Source: Pyrenophora tritici-repentis
Lineage: Eukaryota > Ascomycota > Dothideomycetes > Pleosporales > Pleosporaceae
NCBI RefSeq assembly: GCF_003171515.1
Contig: NC_089392.1
Span: forward strand, 992,001 to 1,056,000
Length of the DNA: 64,000 nt
Direction of reading: 5' to 3'
Shown here: positions 52,377-63,358 of the stretch, piece by piece
How the letters are laid out: the number at the start of each line of letters is the position of its first letter
Position numbering within the stretch: position 1 is the first letter of the stretch
Position numbers and translations under genes: made by a program
The notes under the pieces: generated by a model
The model's database searches: none
What the model was told of the DNA's origin: nothing
Seen by the model: only the letters and a program-made list of their open reading frames with translations

Positions 52377-52819
52377 ATTTGCCAGCGTATCCATGGAAGG
52401 CAAGGAGGGCAGACCTCAACATGGAGGGCACACTCACTATATAATAGTAGGCAATGAGCCCTTACGGTTCATTGTGTTCAACTTCGAAATCTAAGGATTA
52501 GTACTTGATTCTCAACTCCCCGTATATTACATCGATCTACCAATCGTGCTATACACCCTCGTGTCCATCGCATCACTCTATCCCCGAGAACCAACCCAAG
52601 ATCATCTTCGGACGACCTTCACATCTTGATCGATCCCTCACATCTATTCACCAAACTGCTCTTTAGCACCAGGCACTAGCTAGATACTCGGTATCTAGCT
52701 AGAAGCAAGCCTAAACTGCCATAGCCAAACAAACACCCAAACTGTACGATAAACAAAACCAGATAGAACGGCCTCCGGCCCAGTCCTACATAGTCTCTGA
52801 CTGAAAAAGGACTCAAATG

Positions 52820-52850
<31 letters not shown>

Positions 52851-52911
52851 CTCTACACATAAATAACTCAACATTCTCTTAACCAATTAAGATGTATCAT
52901 GACTAGAGTTA

Positions 52912-55010
52912 ACGTGTCTGTGCGCGTGATGCCCATAATCGCGTGCCGCACACCCCACCAATATCGCGACGACGGCAAAGTTGAGGCTGCGCAGCCACGT
53001 ACAATAACTATTATCGCGAGATTTTCCGGTGTATTGATCTATAGACGTAGCTCTACAACTTTGTCTATCTATATTTTGCCGGAGTATTGACGGCCCGGCC
53101 GCGTCGGGTGGTTGTTGGTGGGGAGCCGGTGCAGCCACCTCAGCCAGAGTACCACCGCCAGCACCACCCACGCGTCGTTTTTTTGGCTGTTGCTTTGCAG
53201 CGGGCTTTGAAGCCTTACGCTTGCCCGATTGGGGTTGTTGTATAGCCTTTGCAGCGTCGCGATCGCGTCGTTTGGCGTCAAGTTCGGCAGCCTTTACAGC
53301 CTTGGCTTCATCCCGCACCTTCTTTGCCTCCTCACGCGCCGCCCGCGCTGCCTCTTTGATCTTAAGTTGATAGATCCTGTTGTTCTCCTTTGCCTCTTTC
53401 AACTCTATCTTATCAAGTAGCTCTTTCTCCTTCTCCTTCTCCTTCACTAGCTGCCTGAAGCGGGCCTCTCGAAGCTTGCACGGCGACCACCAAACTGCCC
53501 CTGAATGGAACGCTTTTCGCTGCTGTAGATCTAGGGAGGTTCGTGCCGATTGCGGGGCTTCTGGTGAACGTGTAGCGCCGCGCGCAGTGTGTCCTTCTCG
53601 TACTCGGCGATCTCTTTGGCAGCCTGGAGGCGGAGGAGTATTTCTGAGAGGTTGTTGGCCGCAATAGAGCTCGGATCGTAGGCCTGATTAATGAGGTTCG
53701 TGATAGTAGCTCTACTCACGTTCACTAGTGGCGGCGGTGCTGTTAGTGTTGACTTTCGGAACTTTTTAAGTACTACTTCGGGATCTATAGGAGCTATCCC
53801 AGTGGCTTTAAATGCCTTCAACGCGTGCTTCTTAATGAAAGAGGAGTCCCAGGCAGGCTTGAAAAGACGGTAGAAGTCATCCTTCCTCACAGCTAAGAGA
53901 CCGTGGCTCGCCTGGAGGTAGTGCTGCAAGCTGAGTGAGTACGCGGCTGCCAGAGGTTTGAACATTACCACATCGAGTGGCTGCAGCGTATGGGTACTAT
54001 GGGGGGGTAGTACGAGTAACATAATATTGTGGGCGATCGCGTAGTCAATAAACTCCATAGTAACGTGACTCCCATGGCCGTCAAGGATGAGTAAGCGTGT
54101 GTGATTGCCGGCCTTCTCCTTCGTATGGCGATCAAACACCTGTTCGAGCCATGCCAGGCCTACCTGATCATTGGTCCACCCTGAGGGACTTGAGGTAACG
54201 TAGACTGGATCGTCAATTGCGATATCATCAACCCATCTGGCGTACATGTTGCCCGAAGTAGCTTCGTATATAATCGCGGGCGGTAACGTACTCCCATCAG
54301 CACATATAGCAGCGATAACAGTGATCCAATCTCTGTTGCCGTCCTGTATCACTTTCTTAAAGCCCCCAGTCTCATATTTCTGCTTACTAAACACTCTCTT
54401 ACTCCTCCCCGTCACTCCAATAAGGAATCCCTTCTCATCCATATTATATACATCCTGCGCCCGAATATGGTGCTGAGCCATTTTAGTAGATAGTAGATCA
54501 AAGTACGACTCGTACTTGTATACAGAATCAGCCCGGTGGCGATTGCGGTCCAAACCAGTTGACCAACGTGATATAATCGCGTCGGGATGACGGTGAAAGA
54601 AGCGCGTCACCCAGCTTTGGGAGGCAGCCCTTCCGGCTATAGCACTAGCAAAGTTCTGGATCATAGTCCTCGTCGGTGGTAAGCCAGCCTCAGTAAGCTC
54701 GTCAATGTGCTCTAGAAGCTGTAGCTCCTGGTGTGGGTGAAGGAGTTGCTGATTACGTGATTTGGCTTCATTTGAGCCCCGGATCTGTTGATGGCGTCGC
54801 GACAACGTAGAGCGATCAACACCAAAGCGGCGCGCAACCTCAGAGTATGTAAATTTATCTCCGGGATCACGCGATTCAATAGCTTCAATCGCAGCGTTGA
54901 TACAACTCATAGTTGTGGAGTTATGGGTGGTTGAAGTGGTAAGGGTGGATTGGTGTTGATGTTGCGGGGTGTGCGGCACGCGATTATGGGCATCACGCGC
55001 ACAGACACGT
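52912..55010 (-). mobile_element. Fot3, pogo/Fot-type element
   Basis: Long TIRs of almost 50 bp beginning ACGTGTCTGTGCGCGTGATG (52912, complement ending 55010), flanked by TA (52910-52911, 55011-55012). 2,099 bp. Like pogo1 and pogo2 its TIR opens with ACGT, but the transposase is a different subfamily without the CCHC end. Confidence 0.93.
52930..54910 (-). pseudogene. Fot3 transposase, frameshifted C-terminus
   Basis: The frame from the ATG at 54910 (MSCINAAIEAIES) runs 459 codons to a stop at 53531. It includes an HTH (FTYSEVARRFGVDRSTLSRR), a CENP-B-like domain (SWVTRFFHRHP) and a DDE core (AQDVYNMDEKGFLIG, RLLILDGHGSHVTME, PPHSTHTLQPLDVVMF). After the stop, the next frame continues sensibly (LDLQQRKAFHSGAVWW, then a Lys/Glu coiled coil KEKEKEKELLDKIELKEAK and a basic tail). 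One base in a C-run near 53532 therefore broke the tail. The catalytic part is intact, so function may be only partly lost. The exact C-terminal end is unclear. Confidence 0.88.
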
Positions 55011-55012
55011 TA

Positions 55013-55438
55013 ATCCCCTAACTCTGCTGCATTTTTTTGACACGTGCATCTATTGTGTGCGGCCTCACCACACACTTTACAGTGACGGACACCCTTGCAG
55101 CTACTACCTGCTTCTACCCTCTCTACCTTACTACTTCCCCTGCCTTTACCTTTGATAGAGTCCCGCCTTCCTGAATCCGCTTCTTCTTGCGCTTCTTATG
55201 CTCAGAAGCACAGCTCTCAACCACCAAACTTCGAGTTTTTCCGAACACGTGAAACTCCATCAGAAACCAACTATATCCATCGAAAGAAATAGATTCCGAC
55301 TACTCCCAAGCCGTGCAGCCGCGTGGTTGTGGAGATACAAGGAGTCTAGTACCCCAAACGCGACGCGTCCGAACTTTCAGAAGCAAACGCACAGACCAAG
55401 CCAAGAAACAACAACAACAAGACAACAGAGAGGCTAAA
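55013..55438 (+). other. Probable LINE 5' leader
   Basis: Pyrimidine-rich, then A-rich sequence leading into the ORF1 start. No separate gene is seen. The true 5' end of the LINE was not determined. Confidence 0.4.
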
Positions 55439-56401
55439 ATGGCCCCAGATAGCGACACTATCGTAGTCCAGCTACCAGAAGACCTCCGGACCCCAAGCAT
55501 ACTGGACGACGAAATGGAGACCGACGAAAGGCATCAAGACAACCCAACAACACCCATCGAGCAGACCACCCAAGAAACACCAAAGTTAATTATTCAGCCA
55601 CCACTAAATAAAAGACCAGCGGCATTCTCCCCAGAGATAACTACAAGAGAGAGAAACCCATTCCAGAACAGCCAAGAAAAGAAACCAAGAGCAAATGACT
55701 CAACCCAAGCAATCTTCTGGGCAAGGGACCTAATTCTACAAGCATCTACTATGGCCGAATCCCATCTATCCCAAAACAAACTACTACAACTACTGGACGT
55801 CTTTAGAGACTTTACGGAACTAGGCAGGGTTACGCAGCAAATGACTGAGAAGTTTACAGCACAGCTTGCGTACCAGACTGCAACGCTTACAAGCGCCTCC
55901 CAACAAGCTACAAAGACACTAAAGAAAGCTGTTAATGCCGCAACTGGACCACAAAACCCAAACAAACAAGAAAAACCAAACAACCAGAACACCCAGAACA
56001 CCCAAAACACCCAACAAAACAAGACATCATACGCTAGCGTAGCCGCCCAGAACAACGGAAACACATGGACTACAGTGTCTACAAAAAAGAAGACAAACAA
56101 AAAGCCAGCAAGCTACTACCAAGCAGTCCTTACGCTTACCCAGCCTACGTCCCACACACCACTCCAGATTAGAGACCTAATCAACGAAGAGTTCACAAAG
56201 GGCGGCATCAAAGACCCAGTAGTGAAGGAAGTAACAACAAGTAGAAAGAACAATATTATTCTAACAACTACTCCAACCTACTCAGGAGAATACCTAGTCC
56301 AACACAAGCATATATGGCATCAAAAGTTTGAGCTAAAGAATGTACAACTACTAGAATCATGGACGAAAGTAGTAGTACATAATGTGCCAACAGAATGGGA
56401 G
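55439..56401 (+). pseudogene. LINE ORF1, 3'-truncated
   Basis: Nucleic-acid-binding ORF1 protein of a Tad/I-type non-LTR element. ATG at 55439 (MAPDSDTIVVQLPEDLR). A Gln/Asn/Thr-rich middle (NPNKQEKPNNQNTQNTQ) is followed by SYASVAAQNNGNTWTTVSTK, typical of fungal LINE ORF1. An RRM-like segment ending KVVVHNVPTEW follows. The frame is cut by the LTR of Gypsy2 at 56402; the longer open reading to 56533 is LTR-derived. The zinc knuckles and ORF2 are missing. No stops in the retained part. Confidence 0.8.
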
Positions 56402-56599
56402 TGTAAGGGGCTGCGCAAAGTATGCCAGTGCCTGGTAACAGGATTGTATTCGATGAAGAAGAAAGCTATCTGCAGTGCAACGATATCTATATACGTTTGG
56501 CTTGTTGTTCACGTAGCTTCTCGAAGCATCTAAAGTGCCGAGGAAGCTCCGAAGGTTCCACCGAGGATCACCATAGCATCTGGGCTCTAGCCCGTTACA
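56402..56599 (-). repeat. Gypsy2 3' LTR
   Basis: 198 bp bounded by TGTAAGGGG on the left and CCCGTTACA on the right, inverted TGTAA/TTACA ends. It interrupts LINE ORF1 right after GGGAG. No matching duplication is found at the other side. Confidence 0.65.
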
Positions 56600-56712
56600 T
56601 TACCCCCCTCCTCTCTCTCTCTAGCGTCTGGATGGATCTCGTTTGAGCCACGACGGAATCCTGCGGGAAGCAGTCTTGTTCTAGGGTCTCGATAAGGTTC
56701 CGTGAACTGTTC

Positions 56713-58842
56713 CTATCGAATCTTCGCTTCAGTATTCTCCAAATTCTCCTTAGGCTCCATTGTTGGCAGATGGTAACCCTTCCACTTCACTTCGTACCAC
56801 CATTTCATTCCACGTCCACGCCGCCGACAGATCTCTGCTAGGATATCTTCAACTTCCCACATGTCTGCACCATCAGTGTCTACCTGGATCGGTAGTGGTT
56901 GGTCATCGTCCCTTGACTGGCTCGGTAAGGGGTCTGATGATGCCAGTCTTAACCGGTCAACGTGGAAGACATTGTGAGGTCCTGGAGGTGTATTAAGGCG
57001 GACCGTGTGGGTGTCGATTACTTCGATTACCGTGTATTTCGCGCTTCTCCAGTCGAGTTTCTTTGATCTCCGGCCAGTGGCAAACTGTTTTCCTAACTGT
57101 AGCCATACTTTGTCGCCAACGCGTAGCTGTGGTGCTTCTCGACGATTTCCGTTTGCCTGTCGTTCTTGTTCTTGCTGTGCCTGTGCCATGGATGCCTGGG
57201 CCATCTCTAGGAGTTCGCGTAGTTTGGTAACGATCGATTCAGCCTTCTCTCGGTCAGATTTCTCATGTGCGTTGTATCTCCGTCGATCGGCACCTATAGG
57301 GATCTCTAGCTGTAGAGGGTCGATGTTGTAACCATGCTGAAGGAAAAACGGAGATACTTTCGTCGTTGTTGCATCCCTTCCTTTAATCGCGATCTGCGCC
57401 AACGGGCACAGAGGTGCCCAATTGTCTTGAGCCCAATTAACGAAGGCCTTCATGTATGTCTCCCAAGTGCTGTTCATCCTTTCCGTGGCTCCGTCGGTTT
57501 GAGGGTGAAAAGCTGTAGATATCCGCCGATTAATCCTAAGAATCTCTCTCAGGGGGGATGGCGCAGTGGTAAAGCGTCTGGTATTCCTCTACCGCACTCC
57601 AAATTTGCAGTGTAGTAGAGGTCGAAGGTTCGAATCCTTCTCCTCTCACCGCCACTTGTGGCTTTACCAAAAAAATATCGAACGGCTTACTCCAACTCGC
57701 AAATTTTCACCTACCCCTGCAAAAAACTTAGCGACAGTTTATAGCCGCAGTACACCCGAGCCACGTACTGCTACGACTACAACACTACGCTAAGCTTGTT
57801 ACAACCCTACGCCTCGTTCAAGATCCCATGGCTTTTTCCCCCTCGAGGTTTTTTTCAGACTTAGGAACACGAGGAAAGCGTTGCAAAAAGAGATAGGTTG
57901 AAGAGAAGGAAAAACAGGCAGCTATAATAGGGTTTTACTTTCTCTCCTCCCCTGTAATAGCTAGGACATGCCTAAACCACAATAGTCAAAAACACAACCA
58001 ACGAACGTCAAAGGAGAGATAAAAATAGCTAGAATGGCATCTGCCACCGTCCGACATAGTCTCTGACTGATAAAGGACGTTAATGGATTACATACATACA
58101 TACATACAATCCTAAGAATCTCGCAAAGCCTTCGCCAGAATACGCTAACGAACTGAGTGCCCCGATCTGATGTGATCGCATCTGGAATCCAGTGATATGC
58201 GACTACATATGTGATGAACGCTTGAACAACTGTTTCGGTCTCAGTGTTAGCTAGCGGTATAAACACTACGTCCTTGCTTAGGCGATCGGTAACAGCCATT
58301 AGGCTCTTTTTACCATCGCTTTCTGGTAACCCATCGATAAAGTCGATTGAAATCTCTTTCCAGATTTGCTCTGGTACTGGCAAAGGTTTCAGTAGGCCTT
58401 GTAAGCCATCTCTCCATGGTTTCGTTCGTCCACACGTGTCGCAGTTCCGTACGTATCGTCGGATATCGTTAGACATCCCTGGCCAGAAGAAGTCTCTTGC
58501 AACCATCTTGTACGTGATCTCTCTACCAGGATGCCCTGTTGCTACAGAACCATGAATCCGCTCGATAATAGAAGTTCGCAGGGGTTCGTAGTTAGGTACC
58601 CATTTCCGGTTTCGGAAATAAAGTATCTGGTCCTTGATTTTGCACTCTGCAATCGAACATTTGATCTGGAGAGCAGCGGGAAATCTCCTTTGTTGGCTCT
58701 CTACTGCTTCGCGTACTTCCTGATATACTGGATCCTTTTCCACTGACTGAATCCAGAGGTTCTCAATGTCGTGTTGGCGCGGTGCATCTTCCTGGTCATT
58801 CCCTTGAGTTGCGGCAGGTAGGGCGCGGATTCTCGCGGACAT
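56713..58842 (-). pseudogene. Gypsy2 integrase and chromodomain, split by SINE copy 2
   Basis: From 58842 down to 58123: an upstream linker (MSARIRALPAATQGND), the integrase H2C2 finger (HPGREITYKMVARDFFWPG, CDTCGRTK) and the core start (KEISIDFIDGLP, AITSDRGTQFVS). From 57531 down to 56713, after the SINE, the frame resumes with TAFHPQTDGATERMNSTWET. It goes on through a GPY-like region (LQLGKQFATGRRSKKLDWRS, FHVDRLRLAS) and an end resembling a chromodomain (WEVEDILAEICRR, WYEVKWKGYHLPTMEP). The join works exactly when one copy of the 15-bp duplication is removed. Confidence 0.88.
57547..58107 (+). mobile_element. SINE copy 2, tRNA-headed
   Basis: 561 bp, flanked by the 15-bp duplication AATCCTAAGAATCTC (57532-57546, 58108-58122). 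The head from 57552 is GGGGGGATGGCGCAGTGGTA, with B-box GGTTCGAATCC near 57630. The body is homologous to SINE copy 1. The tail has ACATAGTCTCTGACTGA, AAAGGACGTTAATGGAT and then (CATA)n. It lies in the Gypsy2 integrase gene. A pairing CCTCTAC/GTAGAGG in the head replaces the normal anticodon arm, so it is not a working tRNA gene. Confidence 0.88.
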
Positions 58843-58960
58843 CGCTATAGTGCCTGTCGCTTTGTCCGCTTCCTCGTAATATGACGTTGTTGATGATGTT
58901 GATTGTGGTTTAACGCCCTATCTGTAACCTCCCATAGGGTATTCGGGCGGGTCCCGCCGT

Positions 58961-59199
58961 GGTCTTATAGTGTTGTCGCACTTGCCTCGTGGAACCTATT
59001 CCTAGGTGTTTTGTATCTAAGGGGAGTGATGTCCTGCCTATATACATGTTCGTGAAAAGGACTCCCGCCATTTGAAGCCGTTTTCCTACAATATTCTAGT
59101 ATTTCGTGGCTTGCGCCTTTGATCGATGCAGTACAGTGACTGCTTTGTAGAGAGAGAAACGAAAAAGTAACAAGAGGCAATTTGAGATATAATGAAAGG
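58961..59199. other. No gene seen
   Basis: A short spacer before the Copia2 LTR. No recognised motif. Confidence 0.35.
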
Positions 59200-59396
59200 T
59201 GTCGGCATACACACGGTGTGTCGCCTAATAAGGCCCAATGTACCGCCTCGATCCTACTTCGGCCCAACTCGGACCCAACGCTATGTATACCTTCGTAGCC
59301 CCCACATTCGTAGAATCATCATACACCAGAATACCAATACACAAGATTACCTTAGCTACTGTTATTCACCGTACGATCGTACAAGGCCTTCCAACA
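59200..59396 (+). repeat. Copia2 5' LTR
   Basis: 197 bp, TGTCGGCATACACACGGTG...GGCCTTCCAACA, with inverted TGTCGG/CCAACA-type ends. I could not name the primer tRNA from the sequence after 59396. Confidence 0.85.
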
Positions 59397-59759
59397 CTGA
59401 TCAGTGATTGCACGGCAGTCACAGACAGTTAGGTTAAGAAGAGATAGATTCTTTACCCCGCGCGTTCCCTAGATTGCCTATATCAGCAAGGCGGAGTTAT
59501 CTATGCTAAGCTCACTGTTAGCTATATCAGGCGTCGTTCGTGGCTAGCGACCGACCGTTACAGCCGTATCAGAAGCGTTCCAAGACGCCGTCTATACACG
59601 CGCCAACCGACCGGTTGAGATTTGACCCGTGTACAACCCACGACCACCGACGCATCTCTAGCGAACGCAGCTAGCGCAACAAGCGTCAACAAGAACACAA
59701 TAGCAGGAGAGAGAACATCATCGGAAAGAGCACCGGTAGCCAGGACACCGGCAGTAGGA

Positions 59760-62700
59760 ATGGCGAGCAGTAGTAGAAGAGTGGTACCCACACTAGAGGC
59801 GCTACTAGGGACCACAAACATAAAACCAAGAGAATGGCATCACATCGATCCAGAGATTTGGGAGGACAACGTTGAAGCTCCAGACGATGAGGTAGGGATT
59901 ACTACAGCAACAACGTACATTGCGCGTGCGATTGCGGACTATACAGATCGACCAACAGCAGATGAAGAACTCTTTTGGGAGTTCCGTCAGGACTTTGAAG
60001 GATGGACAGAGGCAATGTTCCTACGTGCCCAGCCAATATACACAAAGGAACTAAAGCGGATCCTCCGCTTTAAGGGAGTGTATACTGGCCGTATTAATAT
60101 GGCACCTAGTGAGTCTCTAGCTAGGTTATTACGCATGGAGGAGTACCTAGAATGGCCTCAGGACGTATTCCAGTCGGCTGTGTTTGACACACGATCAGCT
60201 GCGCACATGTTGCAAGAGCGGGCACTACGGCAACAACGCAGTGAAGGATCAGTACAGTCCACAGACAGGAGATTATCAAGCCAGGCCCAGAGCCGAACCC
60301 AAACGCCTGTAAGGACAAGAGGCCGAGACGTAGACAGTCGGCAAACCCGCGATCAAGACCAGACCCACGCCCGTGTGCAAGGACGACAGGAGACCGTTGA
60401 GGAAGAACAACAGATTCAGGACCAGCTAGCAAAAACGATTGAGAAAGCCCAAAACCAACCAATCCGAAGCCAGCCTGTAGAGACAACTGAATCCGCACCG
60501 CAGCCAGCCTATCAGCGCGTCCAAAGTCAGCAACCTCCCCTCACCTACAACAACTTCGACCGATTCCGCGAGTATACACCAGCATACCCGCAACGTCCGA
60601 AGGGACTGAGCGTTCCCCCAATTGTGCCCTCTGGTGAAACAGACCCGTACAAGGCAGTTCCACCAATCGAGTTTGGCAATGAGAAACTGGATCCTAAGAC
60701 GATCAATGTCTTCGTGAAAATGTGGGACCGAGACAAAAAGTATACGGGAAAGCCGTACGACCTCCTAGACGATAAATTGAAGATCTTCTACAGCATCTGT
60801 TATCACGCAGACATCGAGCCAGGGCAGTTCCATGCAGTCTTTCCACGGATTCTCGACGGCCGCGCAGAGGAGTATTACCTCCACTTCGTCGATCAGCGGA
60901 TGGATACGTTCTTGACTGCCTACACAAAGCTCAAGAACCACTTCGACACAGACGTCAACCACGGCCATTACTACGCGGACTGGACGACGACATCGTTTGT
61001 CAAAGTCCGCAGGGAGAACCCCGAAAAGAACCTCCACGAGGTCCTTGACATCATGCTGGACAAGCTCCAATTGTGTCAAAGAGCACTTGGACAGCAGTAC
61101 ATGGGAGAATACGCGCTCCGAACGACTGTAATCACAGCATGCCGAGGCGTGAAGGAGCTCGAGATGGCACTCTACAAGCCGTCTCTAGAATGCGAGGTTC
61201 TGTTTGGAGATCTGCGATCGTCAATCGAAAACTCACTCGCCATGACCGTCTCCGTCAACTTCACTGAGGCGGATACGGATAGCCAGTACTACTTGGATCG
61301 TCGGTACAACAACAACAGCTCTGGAAGATTGCGAGGGAATTACAACCCTCGCGGTGGACGCAGCGGATTCACCCGCGGACGCGGTGGGCTTCAGCACCGC
61401 TCTGGAGTCAACACACAAATCGACAAGAAATGTTACGTCTGCGGCAAGACAGGCTGTTGGTCCACAAACCACACGCTTGAAGAAAGAAAACGCTCAAAAG
61501 CGCAGTACATCACACACTGCGCGATTACGGGAGAGCAAATGGAGTTTAGCACATTTCTCGTCGCGTACGAGGGGGAAGAAGTCGACCAGTTCTTCCTAGA
61601 GGAGCAAGACGAAGATGATGAGGACCAAAGATTGGCAGTTAAGTACCTCACAGATCAGGCCTTTTTGCACCACGTGACTGGAGAAGACGTCTACAGGTGC
61701 AAGGAGCCTATTACGCCCGCAACGCAGTTCCTTATCGAGGATCGATACTCGCGAATCACGTACCAAGGCATTCTTCCTGACACTGGTGCCTCAAATGTAT
61801 CGACAGCCGGAAAGGAGCAGTTCTGGGCGCTCCAAACTGAGGACCCCACCGTAACTCTAGATACGTCTACTGCTGGAAACGCATCTGTGCAATTTGGCAA
61901 AGGAAGCGTCACTACTTCGATTGGAACCGCACATGTATCGACACAGATTGGAAAGATCAAATTTGAGGTCTTGAACGCACCCACCCCGTTTCTCCTCTGT
62001 CTGAAAGACATGGACCGGCTCCACGTGTACTTCAACAATACTACGGACCAGCTGGTACAAGGAAAAGCTACCTTTCCAGTGATTCGCAAATGGGGACACC
62101 CGTGGTTCCACCTAAGCAAGGCAGAGCGCGCGCGCGTATTCCTTACGGAGACTGAGCTCCGACGCTTACACCGGAGGTTCGGGCATCCAGCCGTCGAACG
62201 GCTGATACGATTGCTCAAACGCGCAGGACACGAGGACGTGGATGAACGGCTGCTCCGAGAGATCCAAACGTTCTGCCATCACTGCCAAGCGCATGATCCA
62301 GCGCCGCGCCGATTCAAGTTTAGGCTGAAAGATGATCGGGAATTCAACTTCGAGATCCTCGTAGATGTGATGTATCTGAGTGGGAAACCAGTGCTTCACG
62401 TGATCGATTCGGCTACAACATTCAACGGCGCGCGATTTCTACCGTCTATGAGCGCGAAAGACACCTGGGAAGCACTCCGCCTGCTCTGGATTGATACATA
62501 CCAAGGGCCGCCAGATATCGTCACCCACGACGCCGGCACCAACTTCGCGTCAGTCGAATTCAGATCAGAGGCGAAGATCATGGGAATCACATGTAAACAA
62601 GTGCCAACCGAGGCCCATTGGTCTATCGGCAAGGTAGAAAGATACCACGCACCGCTCAGACGCGCGTACGAGATCCTGAGGACAGAGCTTGACACTGGCA

Positions 62701-63358
62701 CCAGCGACGCCGCAGTGTTGCAGATGGCAGTCAAGGCCGTCAACGACACCGCAGGCCCAGACGGGCTCGTACCCACGCTGCTCGTCTTCGGTGCATACCC
62801 CCGGATATCCATGGATTCACCACCATCTCCCTCGATAACCCATCGCGCGGAGGCAATCCAGAAAGCGATGAGGGCGCTGCGGAAGGCCTCAGCGGAACAT
62901 GCGGTGAGCAACGCACTTGGTACCAGGAATGGGCCTACTACAGACGGGGTACTGTCACTGCCTCTTCAGAGTGAGGTGATGGTATGGCGCGAGAAGAATG
63001 GATGGCAAGGGCCGTATAGAGTCATCGATATGAAGGACCACGATGTTACTGTAGACATGATCAACGGCCCAACGACGTTCCGATCCACTGTCGTAAAACC
63101 GTACTATCGCGATCTGACTACAGCGATAGACGGCGCAGATCAAGGCACAGGTGGATCTCCGACCACAGACGAAGCGATTGCTGATGAACCGCCACTACCG
63201 GTACCACCGGCGGAAGCCAACCAAGCGGCTCAGCCGCGCAAGCGGGGCCGCCCACCTGGATCAAAGAACAAGCCCAAGGTGCAGTACCTGTCGAAGAAGG
63301 AGGAGGACGATTACGCCCTGGCCGTCAAGCTACGCAATGACGGCGTGATTAACGTCCG
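59760..63358 (+). CDS. Copia2 gag-protease-integrase polyprotein
   Basis: ATG at 59760 (MASSSRRVVPTLEALLG) is preferred over an upstream TTG reading. Gag features are YPQRPKGLSVPP and the domain DPKTINVFVKMWDRDKKYTG. A knuckle CYVCGKTGCWSTNH lies near residue 560 and a protease ILPDTGASNVST near 675. The GAG-pre-integrase finger is LHRRFGHPAVERL with CHHCQAH, and the integrase core is EILVDVMYLS, IVTHDAGTNFASVE and SIGKVERYHAPLR. A basic AT-hook-like GRPPGSKNK follows. At about 63355-63358 one base is missing from a C-run, so the frame runs on uselessly to 63575 instead of into RT. Confidence 0.88.

Larger units (their letters stand above)
46517..52389 (+). mobile_element. hAT7, hAT transposon carrying passenger genes
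   Basis: 5,873 bp between perfect 17-bp TIRs TACGCTGGCAAATGGGT, flanked by the 8-bp duplication TCCATGGA (46509-46516, 52390-52397). Three genes lie inside. A histone H3-like gene (46829-47401) is on the minus strand. A gene for a 355-residue acidic-tailed protein (47912-49115) and the hAT transposase gene (49465-52111) are on the plus strand. Both ends bear GGGTTGGGGTT-type subterminal arrays in inverted orientation. A paired TTATCACA motif recurs across the whole interior. It is longer than the 3-kb hATs nearby because of the passengers. Confidence 0.93.
46362..52623 (+). repeat. Solo Gypsy1-family LTR, host of hAT7
   Basis: Starts TGTTACGATTACAAGG and ends GGACGACCTTCACA, with TCTTG duplications (46357-46361, 52624-52628). 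Without hAT7 and its TSD it is about 381 bp, matching the 378-bp Gypsy1 LTR but with more differences, so it is older. hAT7 landed in a TCCATGGA block of the LTR. Confidence 0.93.
46226..52642 (+). repeat. Solo LTR family B, host of a nested insertion
   Basis: Its pieces 46226-46361 and 52629-52642 rejoin to a 150-bp LTR (TGTTACGGATCC...CCCTCACA). It carries its own TCTAT duplication (46221-46225, 52643-52647). It was entered by a Gypsy1-family LTR after TCTTG. Confidence 0.9.
45337..52847 (+). mobile_element. SINE-like unit 3, interrupted by nested LTRs and hAT7
   Basis: Its 3' tail (52780-52847) repeats GTCCTACATAGTCTCTGACT and AAAGGACTCAAATGGA, then (AAT)n, like the SINE tails at 45265-45322 and 58055-58107. 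It ends at a third copy of AATCTCTACACATA (52848-52861), and the second copy (45323-45336) lies just before it. Removing the insertion at 46226-52642 leaves about 1.1 kb. It contains a tRNA-like B-box segment (GGGTTTGATCC near 45990) and a repeated CGATATACCGACCCC...TATACCGAACC block (about 45690 and 46040). The 5' boundary is inferred from the shared duplication. Confidence 0.55.
56402..58960 (-). mobile_element. Gypsy2, truncated chromodomain retrotransposon
   Basis: The 3' LTR (56402-56599) is preceded in element direction by a strong polypurine tract (complement of 56600-56625). Integrase and chromodomain coding follows, then the end of the RNase H linker near 58842-58930. RT, protease, gag and 5' LTR are absent. 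SINE copy 2 splits the integrase. The right boundary (about 58960) is not sharp. Confidence 0.75.
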
